Part shown: positions 11,203 to 24,050 of the stretch, piece by piece
Layout: every line of letters starts with the position of its first letter
Numbering within the stretch: the first letter of the stretch is position 1
Translations under genes and position numbers: made by a program
The notes under the pieces: model-generated
The model's database searches: none
What the model was told of the DNA's origin: nothing
Seen by the model: only the letters and a program-made list of their open reading frames with translations
Assembly: GCF_016086655.4 (NCBI RefSeq)
Contig: NC_052131.2
Span: 32,551,705-32,615,704, forward strand
Source of the DNA: Lepeophtheirus salmonis
Taxonomy: Eukaryota > Arthropoda > Copepoda > Siphonostomatoida > Caligidae
Reading direction: 5' to 3'
Length of the DNA: 64,000 nt

Positions 11203-12657
11203 TTATGAAAGCCCGTCAGTTTCAATTTTGGGATGTAGCAGACCCAGTAGAATGGGTGGTTTTATCTTTTCATCTAAATTTAAGGTTTCATGCTGAGTTT
11301 CATCATCGTCAATTTCAGTTTCAATTTCACAGTGGGGTTCTAGGAGACTGGGTGGAATCATCTTTTCATCCAGGTTTGAGGATTCATACTGCATATCCTC
11401 CACATTTACTTGAGTTTCAATTTCGTAGTGGGGTTCCAATAGATTTGCAGAAAGGATATTTTCATCTAAAGGGGAGATTCCATACTGCTGACTTTTATTA
11501 AGGTTTACTTCAGCCTTGACACTTCTTTTAATCCTTCTTATATGTTGTACAGTTGGTAAAATGAGCAATCCTGATGCAAGGATTTGATTATATAAAGCTG
11601 GACACATGTTTTGCCATAAAACCGCGGCATCCAGTAATTTAGTTGAATATTTTCTTCCATTTTTATGCGTTGGATGTAGATATAATTGTTCTCTAATAGA
11701 TTCAAGATGAGTATTTGGTGATGACGTGCTTAAATATTCATTTAATATTTCTAAAAGTCCTTCAGTTACATGTATCTTGTCTGGTTGATGAGGATAAGTA
11801 TTTAAAAATACTAAAATATTATGCACCTGAGAAATCTTATCAATATTAGAATGAGGACAAATTTCGAGTACTTGATTCCTCGGAATTTTGAATTTGCCGA
11901 TTTTCATCGTATATGTTAGATCATCTTTAATTGTTAAATTAAATTTAATTTTCGGAGTATCACTTTCAATTTTCATGCCATAGTATATTAAACATTTTTC
12001 TTCTTTGTAGACATTAACACATGTTGGAATCAGGGTTGTATCTATTTTCTCTAGTATTTGGCTCAATGTTTTGACTTTGTCCTTTTCAAGAAGTAAAATT
12101 TTTTCATTCTTAATTTGAGTTTCTTGTTTTATCAATCTTTAAAAAAAATAAGAAAAATATTTTTATTAGACAAAACTTCTAAAAATTTTACAATAGAATA
12201 TTCAGAAAGTAGTATTTTATTTTTTTTTCAATTTTCAACCACCACCATTTGAAAATGTAATAAAATAATACCTCTCAGTCGATAAACAAGATGTTGATCT
12301 CATAGTTGGCGCTGGGGTAGATAAATATGATGGTAAGTTAGGAAACATGGTTGGAATTGCATCTGATTTTAATCGTTGATGTTTGAGATTCCCACCTTTT
12401 TTTTTCCTCGTTGAATTTGAGTCTACCCTTTCAATAATAAAGCAACTTGGATCAAAGTGGTTGCTACATATTCGTGTATTATTATTGGGTTTCCAATTTT
12501 TTCTTGGAATTCTCCTAAGCCACGTAGATAGAATTTCTAAGTCTTTTGGAAGTTTATGAAACGAAACTTTAGCTCTATTTTTAATTGCTTCAATTTTTTG
12601 TTTTTTTTTCCCTCTGTATCGAGTTCCAGATTTGCAACCAGGGCAGCAGCACAACAT
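11203..12657 (-). CDS. THAP-domain protein with C-terminal triple LLEPH repeat
   Basis: Exons 12657-12272 and 12136-11203 (phase 2 junction) give 439 residues. The N-terminus is a THAP C2CH DNA-binding finger: MLCCCPGCKSG with Cys pairs, then W in STWLRRIPR, CSNHF for the last Cys/His pair, and the AIPTMFP motif that closes THAP domains (AVPTIF in others). It is followed by a leucine/lysine coiled-coil-like segment (residues about 130-155), a middle region without a domain I know, and a segment RKYSTKLLDAAVLWQNMCPALYNQIL that resembles the P-element/THAP9 helical region. The last 90 residues contain three copies of a unit with LDEx3-6LLEPHxEIE. It may be a domesticated P-element-type protein or a fragment of an old transposon; no catalytic domain is visible. 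Confidence 0.8.
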
Positions 12658-15600
12658 ACTGCGAACTCTGAAATCAGAATTAAAAATAAAATAGGCAATA
12701 TTTAACTAACTTAAATTAGCATAATAACATTTATTACTGCATAACAGATATAGGAATTAGGACTCAAGACTTGATGACCACATAATCAAAGACTCAAGAT
12801 TTGACTTGGACTCAAAAGTCAATTAAAATTATTTCACTCGATATAAAGTACTGTTTTGAGCATAAACAGAGTTTGAAATTTGTTCTTGGTGGGGCAATTT
12901 GTATTTATTTTATACTAAGTATTATAAAATGTACGTATTCAAATAACAAATATTCACAAACTCCCCATAAAGTCAGCCTATGCTTTAAGCTTTAAATTAT
13001 CATTTATTTCCTGAGGACATGAATTTGATGTATTATTATGTATACTTTTTCTCATCGCTGTTGCAATAATAATCAATATTAGTTACAAATAATGATCATT
13101 AATCAGTAGGCTGATGGGGAAGAGCCAAAACTCCAGGCAAATGGATTAACAATTCAAAAGGAAATATTTCATAAATGAAATATCTAAGCCTGAAGCTTAT
13201 GCTACCTAAAAAAATAAATAATTAACTTAAAGTAAAGCTATATAACTAAGTTGAGAATTGGATGAAACTTTAAAATCTTGACTTTAACTTGGTTCTGATT
13301 TTTGAAGGCATAAAACTTGCTTGATCATATATAAAAAGAATGAAATTCAATTGATATTAGTTATTACTAATTAGTTCATTCGTAATTTTAATAAGTTATA
13401 GTTCCAATAGACTTATAAATAATAGACCATAAAGACTCTTTTGTAATTTAAAGGGAATCCGCCCCACCTCTGTCTTAAAAATGGTAAAGGATATGCTTCC
13501 TCCGATTTAAAATTGAATCTAGTCGGAGCTCCTCACAAAAGGTTAATTAAATTATTACCTTCTATAGTCTATTGATAAAGCTAAAAGACGAAATAGTCTT
13601 ATCTCGAGTTAACTGCCACGTTCAATTGGACTATTTGTTTGTATAACAACATGTAAATCACTATAATGTGTGCGCACTTTTTAGGCAAGGGGGCGGCTTT
13701 GACGTCAGAAAAAAATAAGTTTTGTTTAAGGTGAGTTTCTGCATCGATCGAATGTGTATAATTTTGGAACGAATTATTTTATTTTTAAAAGCTATGCAAG
13801 TTATAATCTTAAAACCTCTTCAATTATTTTTTACAAAATAAAGAGGTTATGTGACTTAAAATTTTTTTACTTATAGGAGTGAAAATACCACGAATTTTGA
13901 AAGCACGACTGTTGTGTTTACAAAAAATTTCGACATTTCTACAAAATTGAAAACAGAACCTCTATTTTGAAAAGAATAATTATTGAGGTTTGTTGGTTAT
14001 AATACGTCGAGTCTTTACTCTTTCCTAACATGTTGAACCCTGTACAGCTCTGATAGAAATGCATCTTTATTATTAATGAGAAATGAGAGAAAGAAGAAGA
14101 CCAACTAGGCTTGAAACAAGTATATAAAGTAAAATATTATATTGTAGATTGGGAAATAAGCTTATAATGATTATAATTTATTTATAAATTATACCTCGAA
14201 ATTACCTCAAATCCATTCGTTAAATTCGACTTCATGGAAAGGTTTTAAACATTCAAAATTTTGTAGAAAAACTCTGCATATTTTAAGAAGAAAACTTTAT
14301 TATTTATTAATATTCACAATTGTAAGAATGGGTCTAGCAGTTAACTAGTAACTACATAATATTTTTAAAAACCTACAATTTAGGCTTATGAAAATAAGTA
14401 ATTTTGAAACGCCCTATTTATAGGTACCCAGTGTTCGATTAGATCCTGTTTTTGACAGATCATCGAATTTTTAGTTTATCTTTCAGTGAAAGTATTTTTT
14501 AAGGGGCAATCATGAAATATATCCGTATTGAGTAAAGATCAGTGTGAATTTAGTTTAAAAAGAAACATACAGATTTAATTCTATCAATAAAAAAGGAAAA
14601 GTATTCAAGGGGATCCTTCATTCTCATAAATTCCTATGAAGTTTAAACCACAAAAAGTGAATAAAAAATTATCTTTATGTGGATTTTTTACATTATGAAA
14701 ATATTTTATGTTTTTAAAAATTGGTATCTGAGAGAACGTTGATTTTAAGTATATTTTTCTTACTAGACTATATTTAAAAATATAACTATTTATATAAGTA
14801 ATTACTGTGTTTATAATTTTTGGGGGTACGCCCCCATCCAAAAAAAGAAATAGTAATAATAATAATGAAAGCATCGCCCTCTGCAATTATAATGAAGTAA
14901 TTGCTGGAATTACATATTCCGTAATCGTAAGTCATATTGTAGTTCATAAATGGTACGTTGCATGAGAGCAAAGAGAAAAATATAATCTGGGCCCGTGACT
15001 ACAGGGAGTTTGAAATTTGTAGAAGTGAAGGGCAAAGGATTTTTAATTTTACTCAATTGAGTTCAGTATGTAATTGGTAATAATTAACAAAAATACACAT
15101 AGCTAGTAGCATACTCTCCAAAATTTTCAGTATCAGCCGGCAAGGCTCACCCTACCCCCTCCCCGGAAACACCCAAAGGTACCTTTTATTAAAAAATGTA
15201 TTTGGTAAACACTGAAGCATTAAACACCAACTTTGAAGTGGGAAGAGAGGACATCCCATCCCTCATTAAAATTATGTTGTCGCCCTTTGAAATATTTGAC
15301 AACATAAAATAATATATTTGCTTGTCAAAATTAGATATAATTTTTAAAAATGACAAAATGTTGTCATTGTTTTTTATTTATCAAATGCATGTTTTTAAAG
15401 AATAAGTTTAATTTATTTTTAGAATTACCTTTTTAATTGATTGTTTTCATATTTCATTTTAAACTAGAGTAATTCATTCTATTTTGAAAAGGTTTTTTTT
15501 AAAGAAAGCATATAATAATTTTACTCGAATTACCCATTTCTATTTTCATTTTTATGCCAAACACGAAGCCTATTATAAGTGCTTCATCAATTAAAGGGCA

Positions 15601-15860
15601 TTGGTCCTAATTCTAGGTTATATTTGAGATAATTCTATTAATCAAAACTGCAAAGAACATGAGAAAATCATTCGAGTACCATTCTTGAGATATTATCTGG
15701 GGAAAGAGTCTTATCATGTCTTAAATTGCAGAACGTCATAAATATTTTTCTCAATTATTTTAGCATAAAAACTTTTTTGGGGAACTCCAGCTTCTAAAAA
15801 GTTTACAGGATTATCCATATTAATAGAGCAAACTTTATCAGCATGTATGAAAAACAGTCA
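12658..15860. other. Non-coding, AT-rich
   Basis: No gene or clear transposon protein was found. A TGACGTCA palindrome lies at 13700-13707. A pyrimidine/C-rich patch lies at about 15137-15180. The rest is low-complexity A/T sequence. Confidence 0.5.
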
Positions 15861-16450
15861 CAGGGTGCATTGTATAATGCTCCCTGATAGTGATGTATAT
15901 CATTTACCATGGATTCTAAAGACCTAGAATAATCACGCAAAATTTTTATTACCACACGAGGGGAATATAAAAGAAGTGATTGTTTAAAAAAATAGTCAAC
16001 GTGAGTTTTTACTCCCTTCCTTCAAGAGGAAAAAAAAGAAAAACAAGCTAAGCTGAATGTATGATTATTCCATGTGTATAATTGCACATTTATCAATACA
16101 ATATAAAGAAAAAAGGGAGTATGGTATACAGGGAGCACTTGAATTTAATATTGCAGGTTTTTAGTTAAACTCTTTAAAAACAAGGTTAATAGAAATACAT
16201 TTTTATTAACCTTGAGTGAAAAGGAAGTACTTTATATAAGGTTTGGTTACGAGCCTGTACTCCCATGCTCCCCAAATCATATTACTTTTTTTTTAAACTG
16301 TTATTCTTTTGCGGAGAGAAAGTCAATGTATTGAAGTAACAGTAAGGATTTGCTTGGACTAAATTTTCTATATTATTAAAAGAAAATTTGAATGTTCGTC
16401 GACGCCTAATAACTCCGCTAGTATTATCTATATATTAAATGTCTGTATAT
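15860..16450 (+). repeat. Dispersed repeat family B, copy 1
   Basis: This region shares ordered blocks with 58440-59055. First a TGCTCCCT motif near 15880; then GGGAGTATGGTATACAGGGAGCACT near 16116-16140 (an inverted GGGAGCA/TGCTCCC pair); then GGAAGTACTTTATATAA near 16225; then CGACGCCTAATAACTCC near 16400 followed by GCTAGTATTAT. It is diverged but clearly related. No coding capacity is seen. Confidence 0.6.
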
Positions 16451-17953
16451 GAGTCCTAGAATCATTGCCAAGCCAATGGAAGTATTTTCCTGAAATTGTT
16501 CATGTTGGTTTCTAAAGGTTCAAGAGACGGTTTAAACCGTGGCAGGCTTAAAATAGCCTTTCTGAAAACGATTTTTTAACCAACGAAGCACTATTTCATA
16601 AAAAACAAAAAATAAAGCACGTAAAATCTTCAGAATGATTCTCGCTGCATATTGGTAAGTATCTTTGCACACTTTTTTTTAAGATCATAAGATTTAGAAA
16701 AAAAGGAACACAGAATAAGACAAAGGACTTTTGACAATAATATGAAAGATAAGCCAACAATAGTCCAACTTGAATATTTTTTCCTTTCTAAAACTTATAA
16801 TCTCCTTTTTTTTTTAAATGAAGAGTTCATAATTAATTTTAATTTCAATGACCGAGACAACGCCGGGCAAAAGTTCTCTCTTTTTATTAAAAAAGTGTGT
16901 AACGATAAATACCAACACCAATATGCTGTGGGAATCATTCTTAAAATTTTAGTCTTTATTTTTTGTTTTATATTAAGCAGAATAACCTACTCTAGCATAA
17001 ATTGATTTTATCATTTTTTTGTAGCACCCACATAAAGTTATAGCTATCAATGTTCTTCCTTGTATCTAGAATAATATTAAGCAAACTTATGAAATCAAAA
17101 ATATTTACTACTGCCGTATAGTATTAATTTGCAATTAATCTTATTCTTGAAGAAGAACTACCTTTTTTAAAAACTAAGAAATCATGCACATCGAAAAGCT
17201 AAGTTGATAAGTTATCCCATACAGGCTAATTGAATTTTATTTCAAAGCCACAATGACGGACTTTTTCATTTACTAGTTTTAAGTGAAATAAACAAAATGT
17301 TACTATACTAATTAGGGAAGTTATCTGAGCAGATTTAAAACCTTGATTGCTGACAGTTATCGGCCACGTAAAAATTAACACAAGAAAAATGAAACTTCAG
17401 CATATAAAAACAATTGGTAAATAGATGAAGCGTTAAATGGAAAAATTTGATGGCAGTTGGTTTTACCAGAGAGGAAAAGTAATTATGAAGAAGATAGCAA
17501 ATTTACAGAAGTCTCACAAGATCCAAAAAAATAGCACTAATTGAATCCAGGATTCGTGTACATACAATGTTCCAACATTGTAAAAGCGGCAGTGGATTTC
17601 AAGAAAGAATTTAATATAACCACGCTGGCTTTTAGCCCAAATACAAGATTAATTTCTAATTAATTATTAGAATGATTAAGAATAGAGACTAAACGAAATT
17701 TAAAATACACGATCCACTTAGTGAGTAAATTAAATCACTAATTAACAAATGCAATCATAGGCATAGGTAAAATTAGACATCTAAAAACTCTTAACACAGG
17801 ATTTAGAGCTATTAACTTCATTGAACACTTCCTTCTGCAAAGAGTAGCATCCCCAGAGATTCAGAGAAATAATAAAAATATCGAAGTCATATATACAAAT
17901 AGATTTTGTATTTAATATATATTGATTTTGTTTTAGTCAATATAAAAGAATGT
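16451..17953. other. Non-coding, AT-rich
   Basis: A reading frame at 16742-17005 is hydrophobic and low-complexity with no family likeness, so I do not call it. The rest shows no feature I can support. The 3' flank of RPS15 is at the right end. Confidence 0.5.
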
Positions 17954-18504
17954 CTACTTGAGGGGAATAAATCTTGAGGAGTGAGTGGCACCGATACCGG
18001 GGCGACCGTGCTTGACGGGTTTGTATGTGATGGAGAATTCACCCAAATAATGACCTATCATTTCTGGCTTAATTTCGACCTGGTTGAAGGTCTTTCCGTT
18101 GTAGACACCCACAATGGAGCCAGTCATCTCAGGAACGACGACCATGTTGCGAAGATGCGTCTTCACAACGTCTGGCTTCTCCATAGGTAAACACTCCTTC
18201 TTCTTCTTACGGAGTTTCATCATAAGGGTAAGCTGTTTACGCTTCAACCCACGGACATACTTTCTACGGATACGGCAGGGGAAGAGCTCCATGAGTTCCT
18301 TGTTGGACTGGTCCAACAATTGATCCAAGTCAACGCCACGGTAGACGAATTTGCGGAAAGGACGCTTCCTCTGAACTGCGGGATTCTGAAATACCAAGGA
18401 CATCCATTATTAAAAGCTCAGTCAATGTTTAAACTACGAAACGATCCCATGTGGAATCACTACGAAAGCATATAAGATAAAAAACTCACCGCTTCTTCTG
18501 CCAT
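17954..18504 (-). CDS. RPS15: Cytosolic 40S ribosomal protein S15 (uS19)
   Basis: Exon 1 is 18504-18490 (ATG plus four codons, MAEEA) and exon 2 is 18385-17954; together 148 residues, close to the usual 145-150. Strongly conserved blocks are KRPFRKFVYRGVDLDQLLD, RIRRKYVRGLKRKQLTLMMKLRKKKKE, KTHLRNMVVVPEMTGSIVGV, YNGKTFNQVEIKPEMIGHYLGEFS and GRPGIGATHSSRFIPLK. The protein sits in the head of the 40S subunit near the decoding centre and is needed for late 40S maturation and export. Splitting just after a handful of codons is common for ribosomal protein genes. GC content is higher than its surroundings, as expected for a highly expressed gene. The pyrimidine-rich sequence upstream of the ATG fits a TOP-type mRNA leader, but the transcription start is not visible. 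Confidence 0.97.
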
Positions 18505-18975
18505 GATTACTCCTAAGTAGATCGGAAAAGGAAAGAAAGATTGAAGAGAGGACAGGACAAAATAAAAAACACCTTTACAGCCAATACAGTGGTACCAAAT
18601 CAATTCCATTCTTTAGCCAAATTAAAAAGGCTATTCTTTTTTTTTCCCACTTCAATTTTCCAATGCTCACATTTTTCATAAAATGTAGGAAATTTGTACT
18701 TTTAACTCAGTCTCCTTGGCTGGAAAATAGTGTTAATTGATGAATCAGATGACTTCTTTGATCTGAGCAATTTATTGGATCTATTTATCAAATATTATTA
18801 TTTATAACACATTTTAAATTGATTCATTAGAGATAAAATATATATATTTTTTGTAGAAGGTAGGTATATAAAATCAAATAGATTAAATAACTATTTATGG
18901 TGAGTCGCTAAGGGTGGAGCTAAACCATATACTCAAGACGATTATATTCTAAATTAAAACCAAATAAATTATAAT

Positions 18976-19581
18976 TTATAATAATAATCGGTTATGGAGG
19001 GCAACGGTAAGAAGTAGTAGGAAAGACGGAAGAAAATGGAAACTCGAGGCCCTACGGGCCTCCGATCCATTACATTTATCCATAGAGCAAAGGCAAATAA
19101 TGACATCCCGTCCATTATGCTTTGATGGCTTACAAGTGGGATCTGATACAAGGGAATTTGTGTACTCTTCGTTATTCTGAAGTTTTTCTTCGATGTCAAG
19201 TAATTCATTGTAGTCCTGAAACATAGAATACAATTCATGCAATAAATTATTACTACAAATTCAATAATAATTATTTATTAATAGGATAGAGCGTCACCTC
19301 TCGTTTGATTTTTTCACAGTATCTCTGAATTTGATCTCCCATGCCCCCTCCGTACATTTTAACACAAACATAATATTTCTTTGCTGGACATTCTACTAAT
19401 TCCTGTATGTTCCGAGTGCTTGTGTTCCCTAAGCCAACGAAGCATTTTAGCCCAGTCACTGAAATAATATTTAGGATTCATAATTATCCATTGTTTTTTA
19501 TGTATATTTATAAGGATTACCTCTAACACTCCATGACACAAAGATTTGGAAAACAAGAATGTAGAGCCAACGAGATAGCAT
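18976..19581 (-). CDS. Ly6/uPAR-type three-finger protein, secreted and probably GPI-anchored
   Basis: Exons 19581-19521, 19458-19298 and 19215-18976 join in frame to give 153 residues. The first exon is a signal peptide (MLSRWLYILVFQIFVSWSVRG). The mature part has the Ly6 Cys pattern: LKCFVG, ECPAKKYYVCVKMYGGG, RYCEK, DPTCKPSK, and the closing ICLCSMDKCNGS, where CxxxxCN is the family signature. After CNGS comes a hydrophobic tail (SFHFLPSFLLLLTVAL) with small residues before it, as in GPI-attachment signals. Arthropod relatives include Boudin, Quiver/Sleepless and Crooked, which act at the cell surface in septate junctions or ion-channel control. I cannot say which one this is. Confidence 0.8.
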
Positions 19582-22500
19582 TTGGATTTGAGTCTTATAA
19601 TTAGGTTCAAAAATAAATTTCTAGCTTGTTTCAACTGATAACAAAAAGTGATTTATAAATTATTTTAATCTTAAATAAGATTGAAAGAGAAAAGAGAATA
19701 TAAAGTCAAATAAATGTTACAAATTATTATAAATTTTCTCTCCGTGCATCCAATCTTTTCTTCAATTGCTTTCTTTTTTAGTCATGCAACTATATTTCTA
19801 GCTATACAAATATAATGTATACAATAAAATACAACCAAAAATGGGGAAATTTTGGTTGAAGTTGCGTATAATATCAGAATCGGAAAGTTCAAATAAATTA
19901 ACCGATTTCTTAGATAATATAGAAGTGGGGGGGGGGTATTAATTCATAAAAATGAGCTAATTAAATTTTAGTCCAACTTTATGAATGCAAGAAATCCTTT
20001 AAGTACTCTGGAGAAAAAAAATCCGCCCTGAAAATTACTTTTTCAGCCATGAATTGAATGTATATTTTAAAGTCTATTTTCAATGTAATAAGAAGAATCT
20101 CACGAATGTTGTGATCATTAGAGCCTTTTTATGTTTAAAGCAATATTTATATAACATTTAACCCCATATGGACCAGTGTCCTTTCAGAAGTGACATTTTA
20201 ATTCGATCTTCTTTTGTATTTCAATAAAAAAAGTAATGTTTGTAAAGTTTCAGTCTTCAAAGGGCATTTTTTGACCTCTGTAGCCATTTGAAAATGATTT
20301 TTTTGACGACATTCTCTATTTGTAAAGAGATTCAGAAGTTTGAACTTTAAAGTTATGTTGTTGAATTTCAAAAGTTGCATTAAAGTTCCATTTTATCAAG
20401 TGATGCATTACAATATTTTTCATTTTAAAGAAAAATAAATTGTAGCCGAATGAGATACTTTTGATTTTGATTGATATGATCAATCTTCTGATCATATCAA
20501 AATCTTCAAATCCAAAGACATAATATCTATTGATGGAATCATTCGGTTTGTTTGAGAAGAGCAATTACTTATGTCTGAATTAAGTGAAAGACTGGATGGG
20601 AAATATATAGGATATCTCAAGGATTTTTTTTTAAATCAAGATAAAGTTCCTTCATTTTAAGTTCTCAATATTTGTATCAAACATTTGTGGATGTTGATAA
20701 TCGGAGAAAAGTACAGTGGTTCTGATCGTTTGAGTATCCGAATTATTTCGTTGGGCTAATTTTTTTTTTCTTCAAAATTAAAAATGAGAATTATATTCTT
20801 ATGTATCACTTGAAAAAAAGGAACCAACTCTGAAGGATACAATATTATAGTAAACATCTTGAACAGTTTGTACAATTTAATGTTCCTAATTATCTGACCG
20901 TATATGGAATTAAAAATATTATATTAAATCAATCATTAATGCCAAAAAAGCAAAAAAATAAATAAATATTGATATCCGAAAATATTACATTTTAAAAGTA
21001 AAAATTTGGTTATGTTGGATTATTTACATCATTATCCAAAAATTATGGTTTTTTGGGATATTTAATTAATAGTGAAATTTTCATTCGAAAATTTTTATTT
21101 ATCAAATTACATTTTTTTAGAAAAGCCAAAGCCTTTTTATGCCCTAATTAATCAATTGTGCCCGTATTTCTTTAATTACGGTAATAGAAAGGGATATTTC
21201 TTTTCAATATTTTTAAAATTGTTTTTTTTTTAAAGGTAAGATATTTTTTTCAATAAAACCAGCGGGGATGGTCAACGATGAATTCTGGTTATTGGAGTTC
21301 TTTTATCCTGATAAATTTTTTAAAATACACATGATTAAAGTGAAATTTCATGTTATTTCAAATTATGTGAATATATATAGCCTATAAATGAATATCTATC
21401 AATAATGAAATATTTTTTTTAATAGATAACCCTTCACAGGAAATTATATCCTGTCGTGGTATAATTATTGATTATGAATGGACTGATAAACTGTGGAATA
21501 AAAGCAAAAACATACGCATTATACTATAATTTTATTGTTAAGCATGTATGGCGTGGATGTTTTGAGTACAAATACCCTCAGCTCATTTATCTTAATCAAG
21601 AGACTGCCAGTTTGAAGTCATTTTGTTGGGTGGCATGGCAATTACGGCCAAATTTGGCCCTCAACAGATCCAGTTGAGTATACAGGTTTCCACAAACTTC
21701 ACCATGGGGCAGCTCTTAATGAAACCACGTGCATGTAGTTAAAACCAGGTCAGTTACATAACTTACCATTTTGACTGAGGGGCCAATGATTTTTGGGCAT
21801 TTTTATTGTAGAAGAAGATGGCATACACCCCTTCCCCATCCCCTACAACTTGATCACTGACAATAAGCATGCTTGAGACACGACCTGGACTAGCAGTCTG
21901 TATAGGGATTTTCCCCTACCTCTGAACCGCTGAGATTATCAATAAATTACGATATAATATAATAGTGATAATATAAATGTTATAAGTTAGGGAGTTATGT
22001 ACTTAGGAAGTTATGAGTAATGATCCAATGACAAATGCAGTTTTTCGAGTATGTATTATATGATTATGTACTTGCTATAGAGCGTTTTTACGTGACATTA
22101 GCGCAGCACTGTTCATGTAGGTCAATTTTAGTCCTAAACAACCAATTTTTATAACAATCAAAACAAAAAAGACTGAAACTTTAATGTTCATTAAAAATCC
22201 ATACCTGTATTGTCTAGTTTTATTACATATGTGACCCTAAAAAGTAAAATGTATTAAAAATATATACATCAAGCTTATTTCTATTTTGCAGATAAAAATT
22301 TACTATTACCAGGGGAAGAATAAGATATTTATCTCTCATTATCCTACTTTTCTAGTCCTTATTCAATCAAAAAAATAATGTACAAATCAAGCCATTTTTT
22401 GGGATTTTAATATCATATTACTTTGATCTAATTCAAACATCAAACTTTATCATTAACATCAACATCAAGTAATATTCAATGTAAGAGTTAAGTATTTTTT

Positions 22501-23819
22501 TTATTCATTAAGTCATTTGATGAAGTTTCATCAAAATTTCTGGAAAATAAATACATTTTATTTAGTAAAAATATCAACTTTGAGCACCCTAAATTGTGTC
22601 TCCTTCAATTATGATGCAATTTATGACGTCAGTAAAAATGTTTAATTAATGCCAAATTGCTCAACCTCTGCTTATTTTTATATCAGTCATTTATTTTAAT
22701 TTTAAATAAATTAAAGAAGTTTTCAAATTGTAAATTGTACAAAATGGAGATAAGTTTTAAATTATAAAAAAGTTAATTCTCGCGTGAGGTTAGGAAATCA
22801 GATTAAGTTGTGACTTAATCATTACAACAGTTTGAAGCTCCCTTCCTCATATGAGAAATTATCATTCTTCATACTATAGTAGATTGATTTTGTATCATCA
22901 ACCTTCAAATTTAGGTCAAAGCAGTATAGATTGGTAATTCCGTCCAATCCCTAATATAAATACATAATCTCAGATTTATAGAAACAAAATTTAAATACGA
23001 AGAATGTTAAACTTTATTTCCAGCGACAAGATGGGGTTATATGGAGAGTTTTCATACTGCAGGGGTTTCTCAAGTGAACAAAAAACGCCATAAAGATTTA
23101 GGGTGTTACACTAAACTGTATAACTAATAAAAACGTCCCCCTATTCCTTGTGGCATCACGTGAAAACTTAACCCCTTTATATACAAGCAATAGTGACATA
23201 TGTATAGCTACGCTTTTAATAAAATACGACATTAATACAGTAGACTTAGTCATGGAAATCTGGAACATGGAACGCTCACGCCTTTTTATTCATTTCGGCA
23301 TGAGTCTGACGCATATAAAAAAGGACAAAATTCAATTAAGAAAAAGAAGAGGTGGTAAAATTTTGACAACTATTATTTATTATTTTAAATAAATTAAGGA
23401 ATTATTGACAACTATCATACTATAACAACAAGACACAACATACATATAAATTATTGGGATTGTAAGTTTAACAATTTTTTTATTCTGTTTACAAGATTTT
23501 ACATTACCGTGCAACCTTTTCAAATTAATTTTATCATTTATTTTTTTAGACAAATTCTTGGTCATAATATTGAAAACTTGGCAACAAATGCTAAAAAATA
23601 AATCTTTAAAAATATGACTATTAGAACAATTTTGATTAGTTATAAATAGTTAGTAATCTATCATCTCAGAACTTATTTTTGTAAATACTTTTCTTAAACT
23701 GTTGCCTTGAAAAAAAAAAAATAGATTTTGCAATTTCACTTGAAATCAAGGGCTTGTCAAATTGTAGAATCAAGAATGTAGATTGTTTCTTTTTTTATAC
23801 GATTGAAAATGTAAACAAA
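19582..23819. other. Non-coding, AT-rich
   Basis: No gene is supported. There is a G run at about 19928-19936 and a TGACGTCA palindrome at 22624-22631. Several short reading frames (for example 21468-21677) look like neither a known family nor typical coding sequence. Confidence 0.5.
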
Positions 23820-24050
23820 CTACGCAAGTACTTATACACTATGACGTCACTATTAAAAGCGTGGTGGAAGTCAAACATCAGTCGTAAACACGTTATGGAC
23901 CATAGTCCATAAGTCATAACTCATAACTTATAGACTGATGTGACATCAGTCCAAAAAGCGTTATTGTCTGTTTACATGTACATACCTTTTATTTCAAGTT
24001 ACCTTCCATCAAGGAATACTAGAACTACTGGAAAGGAAACAAAAAATATC
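23820..24050. repeat. Palindrome-rich repeat, probable MITE fragment
   Basis: It contains TGACGTCA (23842-23849), ATGGAC-CATA-GTCCAT (23895-23910) and a perfect 17-bp palindrome ACTGATGT-G-ACATCAGT (23934-23950). The block CCATCAAGGAATACTAGAACTACTGGAA near 24006-24034 recurs in inverted form at about 25548-25578. The paired copies suggest mobile-element ends. Confidence 0.5.

Noticed and set aside
11169..11501. Plus-strand reading frame rich in Phe and His
   Set aside because: It is the antisense of the repeat region of the THAP protein; its apparent repeats mirror the real ones.
14605..14971. Minus-strand frames with hydrophobic runs
   Set aside because: Low-complexity translation of A/T-rich sequence, no splice signals and no family likeness.
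16742..17005. 87-residue plus-strand frame
   Set aside because: Composition is that of translated A/T sequence (Phe, Leu, Ile, Asn), with no motif or neighbouring exons.
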